The position numbers and the translations under genes are program-made. From positions 124,001-188,000 of the forward strand of contig NZ_NJDE01000025.1 of NCBI RefSeq assembly GCF_002205895.1: a DNA stretch of 64,000 nucleotides, written 5' to 3'. The stretch is from Saccharibacillus sp. O23. Its GTDB lineage: Bacteria; Bacillota; Bacilli; Paenibacillales; Paenibacillaceae. Below, piece after piece: positions 16,328 to 26,195 of the stretch. Each line of letters opens with the position of its first letter. Position 1 is the stretch's first letter. The notes beneath the pieces were generated by a model. The model was not told the origin of the DNA and did no database searches. It saw only the letters and a list, made by a program, of their open reading frames with translations.

Positions 16328-16996
16328 TTAACGCCCCTGCCATTCCCGATCGAAACGCAGCAGGAATTCTTCAATGAAAGCATGGCGGTCGTCCGCGATG
16401 CGGCGGCCGGCTTCGGTATTCATCAGATCGCGCAGTTTGAGCAGCTTCTCGTGAAAATGGTTGATCGCGGTATCTTTGCCGCTGCGATACTCTTCCGGCG
16501 TCATTTCTTGTCGAACCGGAATGTTCGGATCATACATGGGACGCCCTTTTTTTCCGGAATAAACGAACGTTCTCGCGATGCCGATCGCCCCCAACGCGTC
16601 CAGCCGGTCCGCGTCCTGAACGACGCGCCCTTCGGGCGTCTTCATCGCAGCCCCGCCTCCGCCTTTGAAAGACATGGTAGCGATAATCTCCATGACATGC
16701 GCCGCCTCGTCCGCCGTCGCTTCGTGCTCGAGCATCCAATTTTCGGTCCGTTTCATGCCCGCTTCCGGATCGTCGACCAATTTCTCGTCCGCTAGATCGT
16801 GAAGCAGCGCGGCCAATTCGCAGATAAACGGGTCCGCGCCTTCTTCGGCCGCGATCCGCTTCGCCAGTTCGGTCACGCGGTAAATATGCCACCAGTCGTG
16901 ACCGCTGCCTTCGTGTTCCAATTCGCCTTTCGCCAGAGCGGCGGCTTCCCGAAGAATGCCGGCCTGCCGCTCGTCGATGCGTCGGTTGTCCTCCAT
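16328..16996 (-). CDS. HD-domain hydrolase (YpgQ/YedJ type)
   Basis: A protein of 222 residues with the HD site GSGHDWWHIYRV (first His-Asp), LAALLHDLADEK (central HD) and VVQDADRLDALGAIGIARTF (final Asp). This set and the length match the YedJ/YpgQ subfamily, for which pyrophosphohydrolase activity on nucleotides has been described. The ATG at 16996 has AAGGAG seven bases upstream; the in-frame ATG at 17014 lacks one. It stands alone between a methyltransferase gene and clpB, with no clear terminator visible. Confidence 0.87.
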   Translation of the reverse strand: MEDNRRIDERQAGILREAAALAKGELEHEGSGHDWWHIYRVTELAKRIAAEEGADPFICELAALLHDLADEKLVDDPEAGMKRTENWMLEHEATADEAAHVMEIIATMSFKGGGGAAMKTPEGRVVQDADRLDALGAIGIARTFVYSGKKGRPMYDPNIPVRQEMTPEEYRSGKDTAINHFHEKLLKLRDLMNTEAGRRIADDRHAFIEEFLLRFDREWQGR

Positions 16997-17081
16997 CGTT
17001 CGTTGCTCCTTCATCGCGTTATCCTATTATTGTACCGGAAAGGCGCGGCGGAGCAAAGAGACAAGGAACGTTCCGACAAGG

Positions 17082-19727
17082 TTACTTTCCGGCAAACGTC
17101 TCCTGTTCCGATTCGCTTCGCACCGCCGTCATCGACAATCTGCCGTCTTCCGCGTCGACCCGCAGCCGATCTCCGTCCTGCACGTCGCCCGCGATGATCG
17201 CGCGAGCCACCTGCGTTTCGAGCGAACGCTGGATGAACCGCTTGAGCGGCCGCGCTCCGTAAACGTGATCGAAGCCTTCTCGGGCGATCACCCCGGCCGC
17301 CTCGTCGGACAGCTCCAATTCGATGCGGCGATCGGCCAAGCGCCCGCGCAGTTCGCCGGCAAGTTTCAGCACGATGCGGCGAATCTCCGGCAGGCCGAGC
17401 GGTTTGAACAGAATCACGTCGTCCACCCGGTTCAAGAACTCCGGCCGGAAATGCGCGCGCAGCTCTTTCATGACGAGGTCGCGCGCTTCTTCGGGAATGC
17501 CGCCCGCGTCGTCCGCCGAAGCGTCGCGGATCGCCGCGCGCCCCGTCAGATAGGAGGAGCCGATATTCGAAGTCATGATGACGATCGTATTCTTGAAATC
17601 GACCACCCGGCCTCGCGAATCGGTCAGACGGCCGTCGTCGAGCAGCTGCAATAGAATATTGAACACGTCCGGATGGGCTTTCTCGACTTCGTCGAGCAGA
17701 ATGACCGAATACGGCTGCCGCCGGACGGCTTCGGTCAGCTGACCGCCTTCTTCGTAACCGATATAGCCCGGAGGAGCGCCGATCAGACGCGAGACGCTGT
17801 GTTTCTCCATGTATTCGGACATATCGATCCGGATCATGTTTTCTTCGCGATCGAACAGCGCGGCGGACAGCGTCTTGGCGAGTTCCGTTTTGCCGACTCC
17901 GGTCGGTCCGAGGAACAGGAACGAACCGATCGGACGGTTCGGGTCTTTGATTCCGGCGCGCGCCCGAAGCACGGCGTCGGTAACCAGCCGTACAGCTTCG
18001 TCCTGCCCGACGACGCGATCGCGCAGCAAATCTTCGAGGCGCAGCAGTTTCTCGCGTTCGCCTTCGACGAGCCGGCTCACCGGGACTCCCGTCCAACGGG
18101 ACACGATATCGGAAATTTCCGCTTCGGTCACCGCTTCGCGCAGCATCCGTTCTTCGCCGCCGAGATGGGCTTCCTGCTCGGCCAGCTTCAATTCCCGTTC
18201 CAAGCCCGGAATGATGCCGTAGCTGATCTCCGCCGATTTGTTCAGATCGTATTCTTCCTGAGCGAATTCCAGATCTTTGCGCGCTTGTTCCAGTTTGCGC
18301 TGCAATTCCCGAACCTGCTCGATCGCCGCTTTTTCCCGCTCCCAGCGTTCTTTCATCACCAGATGTTTTTCTTTGAGGTCCGCCAGCTCCCGCCGCAGAT
18401 GTTCGAGCCGCCGAAGACTGGCCGGATCGGTCTCTTTGCGAAGCGCCGCTTCTTCGATCTCCATCTGCATCATGCGGCGGGTAACCTCGTCCATCTCGCC
18501 GGGCATGGAATCGATCTCCGTCCGGATCATCGCGCAGGCTTCGTCGACGAGATCGATCGCTTTGTCGGGAAGAAAACGGTCCGAAATATAACGGTCCGAC
18601 AATACGCCCGCCGCGACCAACGCGCTGTCGTGGATCTTGACGCCGTGATGCACTTCGAACCGTTCGCGCAGACCGCGAAGAATCGAGACGGTATCTTCGA
18701 CGCTCGGCTCGCCGACCAGCACCTGCTGGAAACGGCGCTCCAGCGCCGGATCTTTCTCGATATGTTCGCGGTACTCGTCCAGCGTGGTAGCCCCGATGCA
18801 GTGCAGCTCGCCGCGGGCCAGCATCGGTTTCAGCATATTGCCCGCATCCATCGCCCCTTCGGATTTGCCGGCTCCGACGATCGTATGCACTTCGTCGATA
18901 AACAGGATGATCCGTCCGTCGGCTTCTTTGATCTCCCGCAGCACCGCTTGCAAACGTTCTTCGAATTCTCCGCGATATTTCGCGCCGGCGACCAGCGAAC
19001 TCATATCGAGCGAGAAAATCGTTTTGTCTTTCAGTCCTTCCGGCACGTCGCGGCGCACGATCCGGTGGGCCAATCCTTCTACGATCGCCGTTTTGCCGAC
19101 GCCCGGTTCGCCGATCAGCACGGGATTGTTTTTGGTCTTGCGCGACAAGATGCGCACGACCCGGCGGATCTCCGCGTCGCGACCGATTACCGGATCGACG
19201 CGTCCGGCCCGAACTTCCGCTACCAGATCGCGGCCGTATTTCTCCAGCACTTCGTAAGTCGATTCCGGTTCGCGGCTCGTGACCCGCTGGCTGCCGCGAA
19301 TCTCTTTGAGCACGCCGAGCAGCTTCTCGCGCGTGATCCCCCGGCTGCTCAGCAGTTCGCGCACGCCGCCGCGCATGTCGCGGTCGAACGCCAAGACGAC
19401 ATGCTCGACGGCCGTGTATTCGTCGCCCATGCGCTGCGCTTCGTTCTGCGCTTGCTCCAGTACCGCAAGCAGACCTGCCGAGAAATACGGCTGCATGCCG
19501 CCGCTGACCCGGGCTTTGCGCTCGAGCAGCGCCTCGACGGAGCGCCGCATCGAATCTTGCGAAATATTCATCCGCTGAAGCAGTCTCGGCAGCAATCCGC
19601 CTTCCTGTACCAGCAGCGCTTCGAACAGATGAGGCGTATCGATCTCTTGATGGCCGCGCGACGCGGCCAACGATTGGGAAGCCGAGATCGCTTCCTCCAG
19701 CTTCTGCGTCAATCGGTTGAAATCCAT
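17082..19727 (-). CDS. clpB: ATP-dependent disaggregase ClpB
   Basis: The full-length 881-residue Hsp104/ClpB-family protein has a Clp N-domain (about 1-145), NBD1 with Walker A GEPGVGKT at 206-213 and Walker [11 protein letters not shown], a long coiled-coil middle domain (about 415-535, [20 protein letters not shown] region), and NBD2 with Walker A GPTGVGKT and the pore loop GYIGYEEGG. There is no ClpP-binding IGF loop, and the middle domain separates it from ClpC/ClpE. With DnaK/DnaJ it rescues aggregated proteins. It lies 49 bases behind a DnaJ-like gene with no hairpin between, so the two are probably co-transcribed. I found no CtsR operator upstream of the pair. Confidence 0.95.
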   Translation of the reverse strand: MDFNRLTQKLEEAISASQSLAASRGHQEIDTPHLFEALLVQEGGLLPRLLQRMNISQDSMRRSVEALLERKARVSGGMQPYFSAGLLAVLEQAQNEAQRMGDEYTAVEHVVLAFDRDMRGGVRELLSSRGITREKLLGVLKEIRGSQRVTSREPESTYEVLEKYGRDLVAEVRAGRVDPVIGRDAEIRRVVRILSRKTKNNPVLIGEPGVGKTAIVEGLAHRIVRRDVPEGLKDKTIFSLDMSSLVAGAKYRGEFEERLQAVLREIKEADGRIILFIDEVHTIVGAGKSEGAMDAGNMLKPMLARGELHCIGATTLDEYREHIEKDPALERRFQQVLVGEPSVEDTVSILRGLRERFEVHHGVKIHDSALVAAGVLSDRYISDRFLPDKAIDLVDEACAMIRTEIDSMPGEMDEVTRRMMQMEIEEAALRKETDPASLRRLEHLRRELADLKEKHLVMKERWEREKAAIEQVRELQRKLEQARKDLEFAQEEYDLNKSAEISYGIIPGLERELKLAEQEAHLGGEERMLREAVTEAEISDIVSRWTGVPVSRLVEGEREKLLRLEDLLRDRVVGQDEAVRLVTDAVLRARAGIKDPNRPIGSFLFLGPTGVGKTELAKTLSAALFDREENMIRIDMSEYMEKHSVSRLIGAPPGYIGYEEGGQLTEAVRRQPYSVILLDEVEKAHPDVFNILLQLLDDGRLTDSRGRVVDFKNTIVIMTSNIGSSYLTGRAAIRDASADDAGGIPEEARDLVMKELRAHFRPEFLNRVDDVILFKPLGLPEIRRIVLKLAGELRGRLADRRIELELSDEAAGVIAREGFDHVYGARPLKRFIQRSLETQVARAIIAGDVQDGDRLRVDAEDGRLSMTAVRSESEQETFAGK

Positions 19728-19776
19728 TTTGTTCTCCCTCCTGTTCGATCTTTATTTGTAACGCTTGCGATTTCGA

Positions 19777-20703
19777 TCAAGTTCGGCGCTTTCCGAGTCC
19801 CGGCCGGAACTTCGACAGACTTTCCAACTTGCGATACAACTCTTCTTCTTCGCTCGACGGCTCGGGAACCGTAATCTCCACTTCGGCGAACAGATCGCCG
19901 TAAGTCCCGTTCGCCCGCTTCAGTCCCCGACGCGGAATCCTCAGCCTACGCCCCGTCTCGATGCCGCGCGGAAGATTGAGATTGACCGCCGCTCCGTCAG
20001 GCAGTTCGATCCGGGCTTTGCCGCCGAGCGCCGCCTGCCACGGCGCGATGCGCAGCGAAGCGACCAGATCTTCCCCTTCCAACGCATAAATCAGATGTTC
20101 CGCGATCTTGAGCGCGATATGCAGCTGCTCTCCGACGGCAAGCCCGTTGCTTCCGCTTCCGGTCATGCGAATCACGCTTCCGCTGCGCGAGCGTTCGGGA
20201 ATCCGCAGTCCGATCGTCTTGCCCCCGATCTGCACGCGGACCGTTTCCCCGTTATAGGCCTGCTCCAACGTAATCTCGAGCGTCGATTGATTCGGTTGGC
20301 GCGGCTCCGCTTCGGCCGTGCTTCTTCCGAAACCGCCTACCCGCTCGTTGAAAAACATATCGAACAGATCTTCCCGCTGAAGATCGTTGATCCAATCGAA
20401 ACTTCCGCCTGCTCCGCCGAATCCGCCGTTCTGCCCGCCGTATCCGCTCTGACCGGCGAAGCCGCGCGAAGCGCCGCCGAATCCCGCGGACCTTCGGCGG
20501 GCCGCATCGTACTCGCGGCGTTTCTCTTCGCTGCCCAAGACTTCATAGGCGGCGGCGATCTCTTTGAAACGCTTCTCGGCGTTTGCCGCTTTATTGACGT
20601 CGGGATGCCATTGTTTCGCGAGCTTTTGATAAGCTTTTTTGATTTCCGCCTGGGAGGCATCAGCTTCGACTCCGAGTGCGTCATAATGGTTTTGATCCGG
20701 CAT
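19777..20703 (-). CDS. CbpA-like DnaJ-family co-chaperone
   Basis: A 308-residue type II Hsp40. The J-domain (1-68) contains the invariant HPD in KQWHPDVNKAANAE; a Gly/Phe-rich linker (73-100) follows, and two C-terminal substrate-binding beta domains (LEITLEQAYNGETVRVQIGG, ARIELPDGAAVNLNLPRGI). The zinc-finger CxxCxGxG repeats of true DnaJ are absent, so it is of CbpA/DjlA-like class II type. It stimulates DnaK ATPase in the cytoplasm. The ATG follows AAGGGGGAGG. It is followed by clpB, and together they look like a disaggregation operon. Confidence 0.9.
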   Translation of the reverse strand: MPDQNHYDALGVEADASQAEIKKAYQKLAKQWHPDVNKAANAEKRFKEIAAAYEVLGSEEKRREYDAARRRSAGFGGASRGFAGQSGYGGQNGGFGGAGGSFDWINDLQREDLFDMFFNERVGGFGRSTAEAEPRQPNQSTLEITLEQAYNGETVRVQIGGKTIGLRIPERSRSGSVIRMTGSGSNGLAVGEQLHIALKIAEHLIYALEGEDLVASLRIAPWQAALGGKARIELPDGAAVNLNLPRGIETGRRLRIPRRGLKRANGTYGDLFAEVEITVPEPSSEEEELYRKLESLSKFRPGLGKRRT

Positions 20704-21031
20704 GGTCTTCCTCCCCCTTGTGAATCGGACGTCTTGCCCGCTTCTTCTAAGCGTTATTTACCCTTATTTTATGATGAAGGGGCGCGGCGCGCATCCTTTT
20801 TGCTTCGTTTGGCGCGGCCGCTTGTCCATTCTCGTTACGCAGCCGAGTACGACGCGTTGCATTTTTGTAAAACGAACCCCAAAAACCCTACGAACCTGCA
20901 TATTGTAAAATTTTTTAATCATTTGCAGTCGAAATGGCGTTTCATTTTCGAACAAAGGTTTAATTAATGAAGGAGCAAAATTTGCATGCCGACACCAAGA
21001 CATCAGGACATGACATAAGGGGGAGTTCTTT
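20704..21031. other. Divergent intergenic region, 328 bases
   Basis: This AT-richer stretch separates the DnaJ-like/clpB operon (left) from a secreted protein gene (right). A possible -10 for the leftward operon is TAAAAT near 20768-20775 without a good -35. I see no CIRCE element, no CtsR heptads, no hairpin and no additional open frame with a ribosome-binding site. Confidence 0.5.
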
Positions 21032-22072
21032 TTGAATCGATTCAAAATACCGGGAGCGCCAAGTTGGATGGCTGCGACGCTTGCTTTCGGTACCTTGTTC
21101 GGCGGCATCGCCGCCTTGCCTTCGCCGGGTTCGACGGCTTATGCGGCTTCGGCCGAGTCCGTCTCCGCGAATACGGTTACTGCCGAACGCGGCGCGCTGC
21201 TCAAGATGCTCGCCATGTGCCAATGGGCTTCGGGCGACTTCTACAGCGATCCGGCGAATGCCCGCTATCAAGCCGTCAAAGCCGCGTCCGATCATGCCGA
21301 CGTCCTTCTGCTCGATCCCGATACTTCCTCCTCCAAGCTAACCGCTTCTTACAATACGCTGAATTCCGCCCTTGACGCTTATATTGCCGATTACATCCGC
21401 GATGCTTCCATTCTCGAACGCCAGACTTTCCAAATGTCTCGCATGCTGAACGCTTCGATCGGCACGACGCCGGGAACTTATCCGCAGCAGGCCGCCGACG
21501 CGATGTTCGTCGTTATCGATCAAGCTCAAGCCGTGGCTTATGACCCGAACGCGACCGTCCAGCAGTTCCGGGAACAGTATCGCAAGTACGTCGAAGGCGC
21601 AGCCGCGCTGCGCGACTCGGCAAACTTCGATCGCGCGGATCGCTTGAGCGCTTTGAACGCGCAGCGGCAGGAGATCGACGCGCTGCCGGCTTCGATTCCG
21701 GGCGACGAGAACTATGCGAAACTGTCGGCGGCTTTCGATAAGCAGGCCGATCGGCTCGAAGCTCTGCTGAACGACTCTTCGTCGGGCATGTTAGCCGTCG
21801 AATCCGCCGCGCACTGCGTGCAGACCGCTTACGACGCGCTCAAAGAAGGCGGACAACTGGCGAACGAATTGACCGAAGCGCGCAAGCTGATGGATTCTCC
21901 GAAAGGAATCCGCAGCGGCCAATATCCGAGCTCGTCTTTCGGCGAACTGCGCAAAGCGATCAACAAATCGGCAGCCGTCCTGTCCAAAGTCTCGACGCAG
22001 TCGCAGCTTACGGCAGCGCGTACTTCTTTGGCCGAAGCCGTAGTCAAATTCAAGTCCGCTTTGCGGCCTTAA
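21032..22072 (+). CDS. Secreted helical-repeat (FIVAR-like) protein
   Basis: A 346-residue protein with a TTG start (AAGGGGGAG upstream) and a signal peptide: basic MNRFKIPG, a hydrophobic core (MAATLAFGTLFGGIAAL), and a cleavage site near AYAASA (about residue 40). The mature part consists of helical repeats of about 70 residues; two show the pattern G-x-x-P-G-x-YP (GTTPGTYPQQAADAM at ~120 and GIRSGQYPSSSFGELRKAI at ~295), which resembles FIVAR/GA-type modules of surface proteins. There is no anchor motif, so it is probably released or cell-wall associated. The function is unknown. A strong terminator follows. Confidence 0.8.
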   Translation: MNRFKIPGAPSWMAATLAFGTLFGGIAALPSPGSTAYAASAESVSANTVTAERGALLKMLAMCQWASGDFYSDPANARYQAVKAASDHADVLLLDPDTSSSKLTASYNTLNSALDAYIADYIRDASILERQTFQMSRMLNASIGTTPGTYPQQAADAMFVVIDQAQAVAYDPNATVQQFREQYRKYVEGAAALRDSANFDRADRLSALNAQRQEIDALPASIPGDENYAKLSAAFDKQADRLEALLNDSSSGMLAVESAAHCVQTAYDALKEGGQLANELTEARKLMDSPKGIRSGQYPSSSFGELRKAINKSAAVLSKVSTQSQLTAARTSLAEAVVKFKSALRP

Positions 22073-22086
22073 ACACACATAACCCG

Positions 22087-22118
22087 ACCTCGGCCGCGAA
22101 GGCCGAGGTTCTTTTTTG
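22087..22118 (+). terminator. Terminator of the secreted repeat protein gene
   Basis: ACCTCGGCC / GGCCGAGGT stem (22087-22095, 22101-22109) with loop GCGAA and a T run (TTCTTTTTT). Begins 15 bases after the stop codon. Confidence 0.92.
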
Positions 22119-22239
22119 CCGTTTTGCCGTTATTTTTCCGATTTGTTTAAATTCCGTTTACATGCCGGGGCTATATTGAGTTTCGTGAACGGGGCAGGCA
22201 TCGCGCGCCTCGAATTTTCCCGGAAATGAGGAATGGAAT

Positions 22240-23784
22240 ATGAACAACGGCATCACCGCAGCCCGTCCGGCGCTGCAAACGGGAAGCCGAGTGCTTGTGC
22301 TGATCGGTCTGATTATCGGCTTGATCTTCTCCGAATTGGACGAAACCGTCGTGTCTACCGCTATGCCGACAATCGTGCGCGATCTGCACGGTCTTTCTTT
22401 CTACGGCTGGGTAGCCGGCATCTACATGCTGGCCGTGACCGTATTCATGCCGATCTTGGGCAAATTGGCCGATTTGTACGGACGCAAACGCATCTATTTG
22501 ACCAGTATGGGATTGTTTATCGCCGGATCGCTCATGTGCGGCATTTCGCCTTCGATGGGCATGCTGCTCGCAGGACGCTGCGTGCAAGGGATCGGCGCGG
22601 GCGGCTTGATGCCGCTGGCGCTGGTCATCATCGGCGAATCGTTCCCTCTGGAGCAGCGGGCGAAGATCCAAGGCCTGATCGGACCGCTGATGATTCTTCC
22701 GCAATTGGTAGGTCCGGTCGTGGGCGGCTATTTCGTCGGGCATCTGAATTGGCATTGGGTATTCTTCATCAACATTCCGCTCGGCCTGCTCGCTGCGGTC
22801 ATTCTGTTCTTCAGCATGCGGGAATCGCGCAGCGAAGAAAGCAATCGTTCGATCGACTGGCTCGGCGCGGCCATGCTGGTCGCCTCTCTGCTGTCCCTGC
22901 TGTTGGCTCCGGTCATGATCGATAATCTCAAGTTATCTTGGTCTTCTCCGCTGATCGTCGGCATGCTGGTGCTTTCCGCCGTATTCGCCGCGCTGTTCGT
23001 TCAAGCGGAACGCCGCGCGGCCGAACCGATCATCCCGCTGTCTTTGTTCCGCAACCGGAATTTCGTGACGTTGTCGTTGATCGTGATGACGCTTATGCTG
23101 GCGCTTATGGGTTCGTTCGCTTCTTTCCCTTATTTCGCGCAGCACGTCATGGGCCTTACCCCGACCGCTTCGGGCTATCTGATGATGGCCGCGATGGCGG
23201 GCGCGATCCCTTCCAGCATGCTGAACAGCTTCCTGATCACCAAGGTCGCTTATCGAAAATTGTTTGTCGTATTCATGTTCCTTCCGCTGATCGGACTCGT
23301 CATGCTGATGCAGCTCACTCCGGCCTTACCGCTCTTATACGTCTTGATCGCGTTCTTCGTGATGGGCGTAGGCATGGGCATCTTGTTCGGCTCCGACAAT
23401 CTGATCATTCAGGAATCGGTCGATCCGGCGTACGGCGGCGTAGCGGTCAGCAGCGTGCAATTGTTTCAATCGATCGGGGCGACGATCGGATTGAGCGTTT
23501 TCGGCAGCCTGCTGGCCAAGCATATCCGGGACGGGATTCATGCGATAGCCGGGCAGCTTCCCGCCGGCAGCGAAGAGAGCGTCATCGCGGGCGCCCTGCC
23601 GGAAAGCTTGTCGTCTTCCGCGCTGGAACACATCCGCGGGATCATCGCCTCCTCGTTCGATCAACTGTTCGCGATCGGACTCGGTTTCGCGATCGTCGCC
23701 TATGTGCTATGCTGGTTCCTCAGTCCCGGCGTGCTGGGCAAGAGCCCGAAGCAGGAATCGGCGGCGGCGTCGCGAACCGAATGA
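22240..23784 (+). CDS. MFS multidrug exporter, DHA2 (14-TM) type
   Basis: A 514-residue protein with about 14 hydrophobic helices. TM1 carries the DHA2 motif LDETVVSTAMPTIVRDL, the loop between TM2 and TM3 is GKLADLYGRKRIYL (motif A), and motif C is in GPVVGGYFVGHLNWHWVFFINIPLG. This is the proton-driven drug-efflux family of EmrB/QacA/LfrA. Substrates are not predictable. The ATG follows GAGGAAT. A two-component system begins 63 bases downstream on the same strand with no terminator between, so its expression may be linked. Confidence 0.92.
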   Translation: MNNGITAARPALQTGSRVLVLIGLIIGLIFSELDETVVSTAMPTIVRDLHGLSFYGWVAGIYMLAVTVFMPILGKLADLYGRKRIYLTSMGLFIAGSLMCGISPSMGMLLAGRCVQGIGAGGLMPLALVIIGESFPLEQRAKIQGLIGPLMILPQLVGPVVGGYFVGHLNWHWVFFINIPLGLLAAVILFFSMRESRSEESNRSIDWLGAAMLVASLLSLLLAPVMIDNLKLSWSSPLIVGMLVLSAVFAALFVQAERRAAEPIIPLSLFRNRNFVTLSLIVMTLMLALMGSFASFPYFAQHVMGLTPTASGYLMMAAMAGAIPSSMLNSFLITKVAYRKLFVVFMFLPLIGLVMLMQLTPALPLLYVLIAFFVMGVGMGILFGSDNLIIQESVDPAYGGVAVSSVQLFQSIGATIGLSVFGSLLAKHIRDGIHAIAGQLPAGSEESVIAGALPESLSSSALEHIRGIIASSFDQLFAIGLGFAIVAYVLCWFLSPGVLGKSPKQESAAASRTE

Positions 23785-23847
23785 TCCGGCTTACCCATAC
23801 GAGTCGCGCGGCGATCGAAAGAACAAGGCAATAAGGAGTTGAGCGCA

Positions 23848-24522
23848 ATGGCTAAAGTGATTGTAGCGGACGACGATCCTCATATCGCGGAGCTGGTCCG
23901 TCTGATCCTGCAGCAGCAGGGACTTCAAGTCCGAACGGCGGCAGACGGGCTTCAAGCGCTTCGCTTGATGAACGAAGATCCGGCCGACATGGTCATTCTC
24001 GATATCATGATGCCCGAAATGGACGGTTGGGCTTTATGCCGGGAACTGCGCCGCGATCACGATATCCCGCTGCTGATCTTGACCGCCAAAGGAGAAACGG
24101 GCGACAAAGTCAAAGGCTTCGAGCTGGGCACCGACGATTATTTGGTCAAGCCTTTCGAACCCGCGGAACTCGAAGTTCGGGTGAAGGCGCTGCTCAAAAG
24201 GTATCAGATCGCTTCTTCGCAGCAGGTGACCGCCGCCGAACTTTTTATGGATAAAAGGAATTTCGGCGCTCTCGTCCACGGCCGCCCCGTAAACCTGCCT
24301 CCCAAAGAATACGAGCTTCTGTTTCTGCTGGCAGGCAATATGGGACGCACGCTCACCCGGGACCATCTGATCGAGAAAGTCTGGGGTTACGATTACGAAG
24401 GCAACGAGCGCACGCTGGACGTGCACGTCAATCGGCTTCGCGAACGGTTCGACGAATGGCAGGCCGGACTGCGGATCAGCACCGTACGAGGTCTCGGTTA
24501 CCGATTGGAGAGTGTTCGATGA
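23848..24522 (+). CDS. OmpR/PhoB-family response regulator
   Basis: A protein of 224 residues: receiver domain (1-115) with acidic pocket D8-D10, phospho-acceptor D52 in VILDIMMPEMDG, T79 and K101 in the switch region; then a winged-helix DNA-binding domain (about 128-222) with LPPKEYELLFLLAGNMGRTLTRD and the recognition-helix region RTLDVHVNRLRERF. I chose the ATG at 23848, nine bases after AAGGAG; a TTG at 23839 directly abuts that site. It overlaps the kinase gene by four bases (ATGA). Confidence 0.93.
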   Translation: MAKVIVADDDPHIAELVRLILQQQGLQVRTAADGLQALRLMNEDPADMVILDIMMPEMDGWALCRELRRDHDIPLLILTAKGETGDKVKGFELGTDDYLVKPFEPAELEVRVKALLKRYQIASSQQVTAAELFMDKRNFGALVHGRPVNLPPKEYELLFLLAGNMGRTLTRDHLIEKVWGYDYEGNERTLDVHVNRLRERFDEWQAGLRISTVRGLGYRLESVR

Positions 24523-25604
24523 GCGGAAGAACGCGTAAGCCGCGCAGCCGGGCCGGTTTGTTCGCCAAGCGCCTGATCGGCGTCGCGATGCTGTTCTTCG
24601 GCAGCGGATCGGTCTCTTATTTGATCGTCGAAGCTCTGGACCCGCCTTACCGGATCGACTGGCCGAATTACGGCCGCGAGATGCTGGTCTTGGCGGTCAT
24701 GGTACTGGTATTGTTCCTGTTCTTGCTGCTGCTCCGGCCGCTCATGCTCTTGCTGGGCAAAGACCCGGGCGGCGTATGGCGGGAAGTGAACGACGCGATG
24801 CGCAGGATCGGCCGGGGAGACTTCGAAGTCTTGTTGGACGAAGACAAAAGATACGACGGCGAATTCGGCAAACTCGTGGAACATCTGAACGATATGGCCC
24901 GCAATTTGCAGCAGATGGAACTGCTTCGTCAGGAATTCATCTCCAATGTCTCGCACGAGATCCAATCGCCGTTTACTTCTCTGCGCGGATTCGCCGCCGC
25001 GCTTCAGAACGAACAATTGACTCCCGAAGAGCGCCGGCATTATTTGTCGATTATCGAGATCGAGAGCATCCGGTTGTCGCGATTAAGCGATAACCTGCTC
25101 AAGCTGACTTCGCTGGAATCGGAACATTATCCGTTCGATCGCCGAAGTTATCGTCTGGACGCGCAGATCCGTCATCTGGTATTGGCCTGCGAACCGCAAT
25201 GGCTGGACAAACGGCTCGATTTGGAATTGGATCTGGAGCCGGTCAAGCTCGAAGCCGACGAAGACCTGCTCAATCAGGTCTGGAGCAATCTGATCCAGAA
25301 CGCGATCAAGTTCACGCCCGAAGGCGGCAGTCTGCATGTCGGATTGATCCGAGAAGGGAAGGGCGTCGTCGTCACGGTCACCGATTCGGGCCCGGGCATC
25401 GCGGACGAAGACCTTCCGCGCATTTTCGAACGTTTCTACAAAGGCGACAAATCGCGTTCCCGCGCCGCCGGCGGCAGCGGATTGGGATTATCCATCGTCA
25501 AAAAAGCGGTCGAACTGCACGGAGGCACGGTCTCGGCAGGCGCCGCTGCCGGAGGAGGAGCCCGCTTCCGGGTGGAACTGCCCGTCTCGCCCGCTGTCGA
25601 ATAA
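24519..25604 (+). CDS. Sensor histidine kinase
   Basis: A protein of 361 residues with two membrane helices (about 18-40 and 54-78) separated by only a short extracytoplasmic loop, so it probably senses a signal in or at the membrane. A HAMP-like segment follows, then the dimerisation domain with phospho-acceptor H146 in NVSHEIQSPFTSLRGF, the N box NQVWSNLIQNAIKF, G1 DSGPGI, F box ERFYKGD and G2 GSGLGLSIVKKAVELHGG. All catalytic boxes are intact. It is translationally coupled to the response regulator. With the MFS gene upstream, the system may control drug efflux (inference). Confidence 0.92.
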   Translation: MSGRTRKPRSRAGLFAKRLIGVAMLFFGSGSVSYLIVEALDPPYRIDWPNYGREMLVLAVMVLVLFLFLLLLRPLMLLLGKDPGGVWREVNDAMRRIGRGDFEVLLDEDKRYDGEFGKLVEHLNDMARNLQQMELLRQEFISNVSHEIQSPFTSLRGFAAALQNEQLTPEERRHYLSIIEIESIRLSRLSDNLLKLTSLESEHYPFDRRSYRLDAQIRHLVLACEPQWLDKRLDLELDLEPVKLEADEDLLNQVWSNLIQNAIKFTPEGGSLHVGLIREGKGVVVTVTDSGPGIADEDLPRIFERFYKGDKSRSRAAGGSGLGLSIVKKAVELHGGTVSAGAAAGGGARFRVELPVSPAVE

Positions 25605-25688
25605 CAAAAGCCTGCGGCTTCGTCGCGAAGCCGCAGGCTTGATCCGTTCGATGAGCCGACTTCCTTCGGGAAGATCGGCTTTTTGTTG
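25604..25688. terminator. Two terminator hairpins in convergent arrangement
   Basis: A hairpin at 25608-25640 (AAGCCTGCGGCTTCG arms) has its T run on the minus strand and would end the hsp20 transcript. A second at 25653-25686 (AGCCGACTTCC / GGAAGATCGGCT, loop TTCG) is followed by TTTTTG on the plus strand and ends the two-component operon. Confidence 0.85.
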
Positions 25689-25703
25689 TTAGACCGTTTC
25701 GGA

Positions 25704-26150
25704 TCAATCTTCGCCTTCGATCAGAATGCGTTTGCCCGACGGGGTTTCTTTTTTCGGAATATCCAGCTTCAGCAAACCGTCTTTGAGCGAAGCGCGAATG
25801 CCTTCGCGATCGGCGTCTTCCATGTAGAAGCGGCGGATGAACTCCCCGTAACGGCGTTCGCTTCGCACGGAGCGCCGCGTGTCTGCTTCTTCGCGTTTCT
25901 CTTCGCGGCGAACCGCCCGGATGGTCAGATAAGGAGCGGTATAATCGACGTCGATGTCTTCTTTGCGGAAGCCCGGAAGTTCCGCTTCCAGCAGGTAATG
26001 TCCGTCATGCTCGTGAATATCGGTCCGGAACGACATCGAGCGCTCGCGGAACGGAGCCGCGAAATCTTCGCCGAACGTGTCTCCGAACGTCTTCGCCAAC
26101 TGATTGAACATTTCTTCCGCGTGTCTGCCAAAAGGACCTTGTTCAAACAT
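25704..26150 (-). CDS. Small heat-shock protein, Hsp20/alpha-crystallin family
   Basis: A protein of 148 residues with an alpha-crystallin domain (about 42-138). DIHEHDGHYLLEAELPGFRKEDIDVDY begins the beta sandwich, and ASLKDGLLKLDIPKKE is the signature A-x-x-x-n-GvL motif; the C-terminus carries the R-I-L-I (I-x-I-like) anchor. It holds unfolded proteins for the DnaK/ClpB system as an ATP-independent chaperone. The upstream promoter and CtsR operator place it in the class III heat-shock regulon. Confidence 0.92.
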   Translation of the reverse strand: MFEQGPFGRHAEEMFNQLAKTFGDTFGEDFAAPFRERSMSFRTDIHEHDGHYLLEAELPGFRKEDIDVDYTAPYLTIRAVRREEKREEADTRRSVRSERRYGEFIRRFYMEDADREGIRASLKDGLLKLDIPKKETPSGKRILIEGED

Positions 26151-26195
26151 CTCTCATTCTCCTCTCGAAAAGATTAGCCAATGAATCGAAGTTTG

